From contig CAZVRW010000019.1 in assembly GCA_964630265.1 (NCBI GenBank), positions 1 to 55,924 on the forward strand: a stretch of DNA of 55,924 nt, in the 5' to 3' direction. Shown here one piece after another: positions 1-6,997 of this stretch; the stretch's first letter is position 1; every line of letters begins with the position of its first letter. A program made the position numbers and the translations under genes. The notes below the pieces were generated by a model. That model had not been told where the DNA came from. It did not search any database and was given only the letters and a program-made list of their open reading frames with translations. This DNA comes from CAZBWP01 sp964630265. Lineage in GTDB: Bacteria; Pseudomonadota; Alphaproteobacteria; Rhodospirillales; Defluviicoccaceae.

Positions 1-55
1 GCCCTGTGCCCCGCTGCCCTGTGCCCCGCTGCCCTGTGCCCCGCTGCCCTGTGCC
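1..55. repeat. 15-bp tandem repeat (minisatellite)
   Basis: Three perfect copies and a partial fourth of the unit GCCCTGTGCCCCGCT run from the window edge to about position 55, so the array may extend further left. The complement of the unit (CGGGGCACAGGGCAG in another phase) resembles the 15-bp unit in the 3' end of the CDF transporter gene at 35185-35253. No gene is assigned to it. Confidence 0.9.
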
Positions 56-152
56 ATGTCGTTGGCGGCCACCGTCCGTCCGGCCCGACCCGTCAGCAAC
101 ATCGCTCCGGGGAAAATGTCGCGCCGGGGGTAAACAGGCCGTGGTCCAACGA

Positions 153-884
153 TCACGGGCGCTGGGGGTCCGTGGAGACGACGTAATCGTTCGGCTTGTC
201 GAGGATGTCGTCCAACGTGTCGTCGAGCTTCGCACCGTGCCGATACTTGCGGTAGAGGTGCACGCCGATGCCGATGGAGATCATGAACAGCACGATCGCC
301 AGCGCCGTCTTGAACATCAGCCCGGCGGCGAGGCCGCTGCCGACCAGGGCGAAGACGACGGTCTGCGGCGCATGGCCGATCGCCGACGCGGCGACGAACG
401 GGGCGGTCGGCACGCGGGAGACGCCGCCGAGCAGGTTGACGACCAGGTTGTTGCTCACCGGCAGCAGACGGATGGCCAGCGTCAACCAGAACGGATTGAC
501 CGCGAGGAAGTCGTCGAACCGCTTGATCTTCGACGGGAAGTGACGCGCCACGACATCCCGGCCGATGAACCGGGCATAGGAAAACGCGAGCAGGACACCG
601 CCGACCTCAGCGATCAGCGCGAGGACGCTGCCCCAGACGACACCGAAGGCGTAGCCGGCGGCGAAGGCGAGCGCCTGACGCGACAGGCCGGCTCCCGTGA
701 ACAGGGCGCCGGCAGCGATGAAGAGCAGCGCGCCGGCGAAACCGTCACCGCGAACGTTCGTATCGATCCAGAGCTTGACGTCGTCGAGCCCGGTGCCGAG
801 GCCGGATTCGCGGATGATCAGAACGACCAGAGCGACCGAAGCGATGGTGATGATTCCACGAACGAACAGGTCCCGCTTCAACAA
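153..884 (-). CDS. VTT-domain (TVP38/TMEM64 family) inner-membrane protein
   Basis: A 243-residue polytopic membrane protein. After an N-terminal membrane segment (about residues 9-25) it has a VTT/SNARE-associated core: hydrophobic helices around 50-70, 77-105 and 140-165, with the family-like stretch RLLPVSNNLVVNLLGGVSRV near 140-158. Two further helices follow and then a charged cytosolic tail. Relatives in the TVP38/DedA superfamily act in membrane homeostasis and lipid scrambling or transport; the substrate cannot be told here. The start is uncertain: the longest frame opens with two consecutive TTG codons just after a GGGGA stretch, and an internal GTG is possible. The gene appears monocistronic. 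Confidence 0.85.
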   Translation of the reverse strand: MLKRDLFVRGIITIASVALVVLIIRESGLGTGLDDVKLWIDTNVRGDGFAGALLFIAAGALFTGAGLSRQALAFAAGYAFGVVWGSVLALIAEVGGVLLAFSYARFIGRDVVARHFPSKIKRFDDFLAVNPFWLTLAIRLLPVSNNLVVNLLGGVSRVPTAPFVAASAIGHAPQTVVFALVGSGLAAGLMFKTALAIVLFMISIGIGVHLYRKYRHGAKLDDTLDDILDKPNDYVVSTDPQRP

Positions 885-1150
885 ATCCCCGACTCTCCGT
901 CATGGATGAACGCGCCGCCACCGTGCCCGCGACGACCAATTCCCGACTCAGATACCGGGAACCACCCCGTGCCGCAAGCGCGAACGGGCGGGACTTGGGT
1001 CCCGCGATGCCACACTGTGGCGCCGGCGCACCGGCTCCGAAGGCTGGCAACGGAGCGTTCCGGCGGCGGGGCGGGACGCAGCGCCGAAGCTGCGGCCCCG
1101 CGCCCCCGCCGCCGCATTTCCCGTCGATCTTCAGGTCGCGCCGGCCGATG

Positions 1151-2194
1151 CTATTGGGCGATCAGGCTTTCCGGGATGGCGATCCCCTGTTCGCGATAGT
1201 ACCGCGCGGCCCCGGGATGCAACGGGAAGGGCAATCCGACGATCGCCTTGTCCAGCGCCATGTCGTTGGTTGCCTTGTGGATGGCACGGAGGAAATCGAG
1301 GTTCTCGTAAATCGCCTTTGTGATCTGATAGACGGCGTCCTCGTCGACGTCGGCGCGTACGGCCAGGAAATTCGGCTGCGCGATTGTGCGAATCTCGTTG
1401 GACTGGTTGGGATAGGTGTTTGCCGGGATCACGTAGCGGCTCCAGAGTTCGCGGCCGGCCTCGGCATTGGCCGCCGCCAGTTGGGCGTCGGTGACGTCGA
1501 GCACCCGCATTCCGTCGCCGAGCGCGGCGGCGGCGCGGGTGACGGCCGAGACCGGCACGCCGGCGGGGGTGTTCATGCCCTGGATGGTGCCGTTCTGCAA
1601 GGCGTCGGCGCTTGGCCCATAGCCCTGGTAGACAACGTCGAAGACGGCATCGGCGTCGATGCCGTTGCCGCTCAGGATCGTCCGCCCGGAACCCTCGGTG
1701 CCGGAGTTGCGGGCGCCGATGGAGAACCGCTTGCCCTGCAGGTTCAGCAGGTCCGACAGGTCGCCCGAGGCGACGAAGTCGGAGTCGATGGTGAAGTGTT
1801 CGACGTTCTCCCACAGCATGCTGATGGAGTGCAGGTCCTTCTGCGGCCCGTCCGCCGCCATCTGACCCCTGCCCAGCCATGCCCAAGCTCCGTACAGGCC
1901 TTGCAGGATCGAGAATTGCGCCTGCTCCTCGCGCATCAGCTTGATATTCTCGCCGGATCCGGCCGACGTGATCGCCGACATCGAGATGTTCTGTGTCGGT
2001 TGCAGCTTGATCTTGGTCAGGGTCGCGAGGGCCACGCCGACCGGGTAGTAGGTGCCGCCGGTGGTGGCCGTGGCGAGGATGTAGGACCGCTCCTCCTGGG
2101 CCTGGGCCTGAGTCGGGCCGGCGAGGGCGGTCGCCATGGTCATGGCGAGCACGGCCCCCAGGACCGTGCGCTTCGAACGGTTTTTGGCGAACAT
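1151..2194 (-). CDS. TAXI family TRAP transporter solute-binding protein
   Basis: A 347-residue periplasmic binding protein of the TAXI type. A basic N-terminus and a hydrophobic signal segment end near ...TQAQAQ. The mature start carries YILATATTGGTYYPVG, the family hallmark at the ligand cleft. TAXI proteins feed TRAP permeases, usually of the fused DctQM (4TM-12TM) type, often for glutamate or other dicarboxylates. No TRAP membrane subunit lies nearby, so the permease must be elsewhere. Two in-frame ATGs occur, at 2203 and 2194. The Shine-Dalgarno GGGAG abuts the first but is about 9 nt from the second, so 2194 is preferred. The ligand is not determinable from sequence. Confidence 0.88.
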   Translation of the reverse strand: MFAKNRSKRTVLGAVLAMTMATALAGPTQAQAQEERSYILATATTGGTYYPVGVALATLTKIKLQPTQNISMSAITSAGSGENIKLMREEQAQFSILQGLYGAWAWLGRGQMAADGPQKDLHSISMLWENVEHFTIDSDFVASGDLSDLLNLQGKRFSIGARNSGTEGSGRTILSGNGIDADAVFDVVYQGYGPSADALQNGTIQGMNTPAGVPVSAVTRAAAALGDGMRVLDVTDAQLAAANAEAGRELWSRYVIPANTYPNQSNEIRTIAQPNFLAVRADVDEDAVYQITKAIYENLDFLRAIHKATNDMALDKAIVGLPFPLHPGAARYYREQGIAIPESLIAQ

Positions 2195-2203
2195 GGACGT
2201 CAT

Positions 2204-2572
2204 CTCCCGTTGTGGTCGTGTTCATGGCCGGCCTGCGAGCGCCACGCTCAGTGGCGGCACGGCCGGCGCGCGGCGAAGGCTTCGCCGCAAGCTTCAAGTT
2301 TGCGTAACATCTGGCGAAGGTGCAAGGTAACCGCTCGCGTCATGCCGCCCCGGCCGTGCGGACTGCCCTATTCTTGTGCAACTGCTGCGAACCGGACCCG
2401 GAACGACCGATTTGACAGCAGCGACCCGACACGGCACGTGCTGCCGGGCCTTGCTTTGCGGGAACATCGGCTGCGGCGCGCCGATGGCACGGCATTTGCT
2501 TAAATTGTTCGGCAGAATGCGACCGGCGCGGTTTGCTGGCGGAGACGACCAGGGTGATGAATTTCGCCGACC
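2204..2572. other. Divergent intergenic region with sigma-54 promoter
   Basis: This 369-bp stretch separates the TAXI gene (minus strand) from the ATP-grasp operon (plus strand). It holds the TAXI Shine-Dalgarno (2204-2209), an isolated GGTGCA at 2319-2324 that matches half of an NtrC-type site, and a consensus -24/-12 element at 2485-2500. No open frame here looks like a gene. Confidence 0.6.
2485..2500 (+). promoter_or_regulatory. Sigma-54 (RpoN) -24/-12 promoter
   Basis: TGGCACGGCATTTGCT matches the sigma-54 consensus TGGCAC-N5-TTGCW at every specified base, with GG and GC ten bases apart. Transcription would begin near 2511, giving a leader of about 60 nt before the ATP-grasp start at 2573. 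An activating enhancer-binding protein would be required; only a possible NtrC half-site (2319-2324) was noticed upstream. Assignment to the downstream operon is by position and orientation. Confidence 0.8.
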
Positions 2573-3994
2573 ATGGACATGACAGATTTCTTTGACGAGA
2601 TGCAGGGCGAGGACGGCGAGACCGTTCGTCACGCCTATCGCTCATACAGGGCGTGGCTGGACACGGTCCCGATCGAACGGCTGTCCGAGAAGCATCGCGC
2701 GGCCGACATGTTGTTCCGCCGGCTGGGGATCACGTTCGCCGTCTACGGCGACGAGGGCGGCACCGAGCGGCTGATCCCGTTCGATGTGATTCCGCGCATC
2801 CTGGATGCCGAAGAGTGGGCGATCGTCTCGTCCGGCGTCATTCAGCGGGTGCGCGCCATCAATGCTTTCCTGAATGACATCTACCACGGGCAGGAGATCT
2901 TGAAGGCGGGGCGGATCCCGGCTGACCTGATCCTCGGCAACGACGCCTTCCGCCCCGAGGCCCTGGGCCTCGATCTGCCGCGGGACGTCTACGTGCACGT
3001 CGCCGGCGTCGACGTGGTGCGGGTGTCGCCGACCGAGTTTTTCGTGCTGGAAGACAACGCGCGGGTGCCGTCCGGCGTGTCCTACATGCTGGAGAACCGG
3101 GCGACGATGATGCGCCTGTTTCCCGAGTTGTTCGCCGCGCAATCGATCGCGCCGGTGAACCACTATCCGGAGGTGCTGCTCAGGACGCTGAAGGCGGTGG
3201 CGCCCCCCGGTCTCGCCGATCCGACCGTGGCGGTGCTGACGCCCGGACATTTCAACAGCGCATTTTTCGAGCATGCCTTTCTGGCTCGCGAAATGGGCGT
3301 GGAACTGGTTGAGGGGTCCGATCTGGTCGTCGACGACAATCAGGTGTTCATGCGAACCACCGAAGGCTTGCGCCGGGTCGACGTGATCTATCGCCGGATC
3401 GACGACGAGTTCCTCGACCCGCTTGCGTTCCGCTCCGACTCCATGCTCGGCGTGCCGGGCCTCTTGTCCGTGGCGCGCAACGGACGGGTGACGCTGGCCA
3501 ATGCGGTGGGAACCGGGATCGCCGACGACAAGGCGGTCTACACGTTCGTGCCGACGATGATCGAATTCTACCTGGGCGAGCGGCCGATCCTCAACAACGT
3601 GCCGACGTGGCAGCTTCGCAACCCCGATGATCGCGCTTACGTGCTCGATCATCTCGAGGACCTGGTGGTCAAGGAGGTGGCCGGCTCCGGCGGCTACGGC
3701 ATGCTGATCGGGCCCGCCAGCACCGGCGATCAGCGCGAAGCCTTCCGACGCAAGATCGAGGCGGCACCCGACGGCTTCATCGCCCAGCCGACGCTGTCGC
3801 TTTCCACCTGTCCGACGCTGGTCGCCAAGGGGATCGCGCCCCGCCATGTCGACCTCCGGCCCTACGTGCTGACGGGGGAGACGACCACGGTGGTGCCGGG
3901 CGGGCTGACCCGTGTCGCCCTGCGCGAGGGGTCACTCGTCGTCAATTCCTCGCAGGGCGGCGGCACCAAGGACACCTGGGTCCTGGAACGCTGA
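2573..3994 (+). CDS. Circularly permuted type 2 ATP-grasp protein
   Basis: 473 residues, the usual length of this family (former DUF404/DUF407). The N-terminal part carries EKHRAADMLFRRLGITFAVYG and the middle DVVRVSPTEFFVLEDNARVP. The C-terminal half contains LVVKEVAGSGGYGMLIGP (about residues 363-380), a glycine-rich, nucleotide-binding-like stretch. ATP-grasp enzymes join a carboxylate to an amine through an acylphosphate, and this branch is presumed to make peptide or amide bonds on an unknown substrate. It is the first gene of a tight operon: the alpha-E gene starts 2 nt after its stop, and the transglutaminase gene overlaps that one. A consensus sigma-54 promoter lies 73 nt upstream. 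ATG at 2573 is used; a second ATG two codons later is possible. Confidence 0.92.
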   Translation: MDMTDFFDEMQGEDGETVRHAYRSYRAWLDTVPIERLSEKHRAADMLFRRLGITFAVYGDEGGTERLIPFDVIPRILDAEEWAIVSSGVIQRVRAINAFLNDIYHGQEILKAGRIPADLILGNDAFRPEALGLDLPRDVYVHVAGVDVVRVSPTEFFVLEDNARVPSGVSYMLENRATMMRLFPELFAAQSIAPVNHYPEVLLRTLKAVAPPGLADPTVAVLTPGHFNSAFFEHAFLAREMGVELVEGSDLVVDDNQVFMRTTEGLRRVDVIYRRIDDEFLDPLAFRSDSMLGVPGLLSVARNGRVTLANAVGTGIADDKAVYTFVPTMIEFYLGERPILNNVPTWQLRNPDDRAYVLDHLEDLVVKEVAGSGGYGMLIGPASTGDQREAFRRKIEAAPDGFIAQPTLSLSTCPTLVAKGIAPRHVDLRPYVLTGETTTVVPGGLTRVALREGSLVVNSSQGGGTKDTWVLER

Positions 3995-3996
3995 CC

Positions 3997-4935
3997 ATGC
4001 TGGGTCGCACCGCCAACAACGTCTACTGGATGGCCCGCTATGTGGAGCGGGCAGAGAACATGGCACGGCTGCTCGCCACCACCTACAACATGTCGCTGAT
4101 GCCGGCATCGACCGGCGCCAAGCCGACGGACCACTGGGACGCGCCGCTCACCATGTGCGGCAATGGCGACACCTGCCGTGAGTACTACGGCGACACCTCG
4201 GCCGCCAGCGTTCTCGCCTACACCATGCTCGATCCGCGCAACCCGAGCAGCATTCGCACCTGCATTCAGCAGGCGCGCGAAAACGCCCGGGCGACGCGCA
4301 CCGCGCTCACCAGCGAGGTCTGGGAGGCGATTAACAGCACCCATTTGGAAATGGAAGCGATCTCCTACCAGAAGCTGGTCGACCGCGGTTACGAAGAGGT
4401 GTTCGACTGGGTGAAGGAACGATCCCACCTTTTCCGTGGCGCCATCGTCGGCACCATGCGCCGCGGCGATGCCTTCACCTTTTCGCGGCTCGGCACCTTC
4501 ATGGAACGCTCGGACAACACCGCGCGCTTCCTCGGCATCAAGTGGGAGATGCTCGCCGGCACCGGTGGCCGGGCGCTGTCGGCCGAGGACTTCTACCGGT
4601 GGGGCGCGCTGCTGCGCTCGTTCAGCGCACTGAAGGCCTACCGCGAGGTCTACTCGGTGATCATCGAGCCGCGCCGGGTCGCCGAACTGCTGATCCTGCG
4701 CCGCGACATGCCGCGGTCGCTGGCCGCCTGCCTGCACGAAATCGTCGAGATTCTGACCACGCTGCGCGCCGAGGCCGGCTGCACCCGGCATGCGGCGCAA
4801 ACGCTGAGCCTGCTGGAGATGAGCCGTGTCGACGGCATGCTGCGCTCGGGCCTGCCCCGTTACCTCAACGACTTCATCCGTCGCAACAATGAGCTGAACG
4901 AGATGATCGGTCGCGAATTCATGTTGGTCCAATGA
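3997..4935 (+). CDS. Alpha-E domain-containing protein
   Basis: 312 residues, matching the family (former DUF403). It begins MLGRTANNVYWMARYVERAE, the typical opening of alpha-E proteins, and is almost entirely helical, with many conserved Glu and Arg residues. Later motifs include SHLFRGAIVGTMRRGDAFTF and FMERSDNTARFLGIKWEML. Its biochemical role is not established. It co-occurs very consistently with the permuted ATP-grasp and transglutaminase-like proteins, as here, and all three are assumed to act in one pathway that builds or trims a peptide. It starts 2 nt after the ATP-grasp stop, and its own stop overlaps the next start (ATGA). Confidence 0.93.
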   Translation: MLGRTANNVYWMARYVERAENMARLLATTYNMSLMPASTGAKPTDHWDAPLTMCGNGDTCREYYGDTSAASVLAYTMLDPRNPSSIRTCIQQARENARATRTALTSEVWEAINSTHLEMEAISYQKLVDRGYEEVFDWVKERSHLFRGAIVGTMRRGDAFTFSRLGTFMERSDNTARFLGIKWEMLAGTGGRALSAEDFYRWGALLRSFSALKAYREVYSVIIEPRRVAELLILRRDMPRSLAACLHEIVEILTTLRAEAGCTRHAAQTLSLLEMSRVDGMLRSGLPRYLNDFIRRNNELNEMIGREFMLVQ

Positions 4936-5735
4936 GATTATATGTCCGCCACGAGACGCATTACCGGTTCAAGGAACCGGCGATGCACAGCATCCAGTAT
5001 CTGCGCCTGACGCCGCGGCCCGATCCGTCGCAGTTCGTCATGTCGTGGCAAGTGTCGACGCCCGGCGTTCTGCGGCCGTGGACCGACGGCTTCGGTAACT
5101 TCGCCCACGTCTCGGTGCAGGACGGTCGCCACGACTTTGTGACCATCATCATCCAGGGCGAGATCGAGACCATCGACACCAGCGGGGTGCTGCCGCCCAG
5201 CGACGGCCTGCCGCCGCCGATGTTCCTGCGCGAGACGCGTTACACCGCGTTGAACGATGACATCATCGCCCTGGCGACGCCGTTCCAGGAGCGGCTGCGC
5301 CTCGAGGGCGGCATCGCCACGATGCACGCGCTGATGTGGACGCTGCACGAGGCCGTTGACTTCCAGGTGGGCCAGACCGACGTGGAGGGCACGGCGGCGG
5401 ACGCGCTGCGCAAGGGGCAGGGCGTCTGCCAGGATCATGCGCATTTGTTCATCGCGTGCTGTCGCGTGCTCCGCATCCCGGCGCGTTACGTCAGCGGCTA
5501 CCTGTACAATGAGGGCAGCGACAGCGGCGTCGCCAGCCATGCCTGGGCGGAGGTTTACCTGGACAGTCTCGGCTGGGTGGCGTTCGATGCCGCCAATGCC
5601 GTCTGTGCGACGGACTCCTACATTCGCTTGGCCGTCGCCATGGACTACGACGGCGCGAGCCCCATTCGCGGCGTCCGGCGCGGCGGCGGCTTCGAGGAAA
5701 TGGACGTGTCCGTCCACGTCAGCCAGGATCAATAA
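4932..5735 (+). CDS. Transglutaminase-like cysteine protease family protein
   Basis: 267 residues with an N-terminal beta domain (bacterial transglutaminase-like N, about 1-85) and a papain-like transglutaminase core. The triad can be read: Cys166 in GVCQDHAH, His203 in SHAWAEVYLD and Asp219 in WVAFDAANA. No signal peptide is present, so it is likely cytoplasmic. Bacterial members act as peptidases or amide-forming enzymes, and with the ATP-grasp and alpha-E partners it is presumed to process a peptide product. Its ATG overlaps the alpha-E stop, indicating translational coupling. The Anbu proteasome-like peptidase that accompanies this trio in many genomes is not adjacent; the next gene is on the other strand. 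Confidence 0.92.
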   Translation: MRLYVRHETHYRFKEPAMHSIQYLRLTPRPDPSQFVMSWQVSTPGVLRPWTDGFGNFAHVSVQDGRHDFVTIIIQGEIETIDTSGVLPPSDGLPPPMFLRETRYTALNDDIIALATPFQERLRLEGGIATMHALMWTLHEAVDFQVGQTDVEGTAADALRKGQGVCQDHAHLFIACCRVLRIPARYVSGYLYNEGSDSGVASHAWAEVYLDSLGWVAFDAANAVCATDSYIRLAVAMDYDGASPIRGVRRGGGFEEMDVSVHVSQDQ

Positions 5736-5809
5736 GGCGGCCAGCGGTCGCCGCTGTCGGCTGGAACGCCGGAGGTTTTGCGGCCGGAGACGGGAACCGG
5801 CGGGCGACG

Positions 5810-6271
5810 CTATGACGTGCCCAGTCCACCTTCGACCGGGTGGCGCAGCATTTTGATCACCTCGCCGGCGTGCTGGCTCTCTTCGGCGATCATCGTCCGC
5901 GCATACTCCTCGAGCATGACGTCGCGGCCTTCGACGAGGTCGAGCAACTGCCGGTATAGCGCCATCGCCGCCTCTTCGTGCGCGAGCGACTCGCGCAAGA
6001 TGGCGCCGATGTCGTGGTTGTGACTTTCCAGCAGCTTGCCGATCGCCAACGACGGATGACCGTTGAAATGGGTGATCAGTTCGCCGGCCTGCTGCGCATG
6101 CAACAGCGACTCATCGGCCTGGGCGCGCAACCACTTGACGATCGGTATCCGGTTGTAGCCGAAGACCATGAACGAATAGTGGGTATAGCGGACAACCCCG
6201 GCCAGTTCGGCCTCGAGAATGCGGTCGAGGACGGCAATCACCGCGGCCGTGTCGATCGACGTGTCTGCCAT
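5810..6271 (-). CDS. Ferritin-like / bacterioferritin-type protein
   Basis: 153 residues from the preferred start. A four-helix ferritin-like fold is indicated by ILEAELAGVVRYTHY (helix A Glu), ADESLLHAQQAGE (E-x-x-H), SLAHEEAAMALYRQ and MIAEESQHAGEVIKM (E-x-x-H), which would supply a di-iron site. This points to iron oxidation and storage or protection against oxidative stress. No clear haem-ligand methionine context of classical bacterioferritin was recognised. The frame extends 8 codons upstream, but AGGAGG lies 7 nt before ATG at 6271, which decides the start. It converges with the transglutaminase gene. Confidence 0.85.
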   Translation of the reverse strand: MADTSIDTAAVIAVLDRILEAELAGVVRYTHYSFMVFGYNRIPIVKWLRAQADESLLHAQQAGELITHFNGHPSLAIGKLLESHNHDIGAILRESLAHEEAAMALYRQLLDLVEGRDVMLEEYARTMIAEESQHAGEVIKMLRHPVEGGLGTS

Positions 6272-6442
6272 GGCCCAGCCTCCTGCTTTCATCATTTATT
6301 TTCGGTAATCAATCTAGGGGCCGGTCGGCCGCCAAGCCCCCATGCGCGAGGCAGCGCCGACGCGACCGTGCGTCTCAAGACACGCTGCCTACCAGACCCG
6401 CGAACGTTTCGCAATTGCCAAGCCGGCAAGATCCGCCGTGCC

Positions 6443-6901
6443 TCACGTGGACTTGACGGCGGCGAGCACGTCGGCGGCGTGCCCCGGAACCTTGACCTTG
6501 CGCCATGCGCGCTGGACGACGCCGTCTTCGTCGACGAGGAAGGTCGCGCGCTCGATCCCCATGTACTTCTTTCCGTACATGCTCTTCTCCACCCAGACGC
6601 CGAAGGCCTCGCAGAGGCTGCCGTCGACGTCGGACGCCAGCGTGAACGTCAGGTCATGCTTGGCCTTGAACTTGTCGTGACTGGCGACGCCGTCCTTGGA
6701 GACGCCGACGATGGTGGCGCCGGCCGCATCGAAGTCCGCCTTGTGATCCCGGAATGCCTGCGCTTCCTTGGTGCAGCCCGAAGTGTCGTCCTTGGGGTAG
6801 AAGTAGATCACTGCCTTCTTCCCGCGAAGCGCGGCGTCGGAAATGGTTCCCCCGCCGTCCGTCGGCAGCGAGAACTCGGGGATCGTGTCACCAATGTTCA
6901 T
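6443..6901 (-). CDS. bcp: Thioredoxin-dependent peroxiredoxin, BCP/PrxQ type
   Basis: 152 residues of the AhpC/TSA fold. The peroxidatic Cys43 sits in YPKDDTSGCTKEA. The resolving cysteine five residues later, as in E. coli Bcp, is missing (TKEAQAF); another Cys97 in DGSLCEAFGV may serve, or the enzyme may work as a 1-Cys peroxiredoxin. It reduces hydroperoxides, probably with thioredoxin, in the cytoplasm. The frame continues 24 codons upstream, but MNIGDTIPEF is the normal family N-terminus, so 6901 is chosen. It lies downstream of glnE on the same strand, 96 nt after its stop, and near a ferritin-like gene that also fits oxidative stress. Confidence 0.9.
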   Translation of the reverse strand: MNIGDTIPEFSLPTDGGGTISDAALRGKKAVIYFYPKDDTSGCTKEAQAFRDHKADFDAAGATIVGVSKDGVASHDKFKAKHDLTFTLASDVDGSLCEAFGVWVEKSMYGKKYMGIERATFLVDEDGVVQRAWRKVKVPGHAADVLAAVKST

Positions 6902-6997
6902 CGTGGTCGTGTCCTGACTGTTGCTTCGGACTGATGTGTGCGCCAATACGGCCAGTCGGCCACCGCAGATCATTGGTGTTGGCGCGCGCTATCTCGG

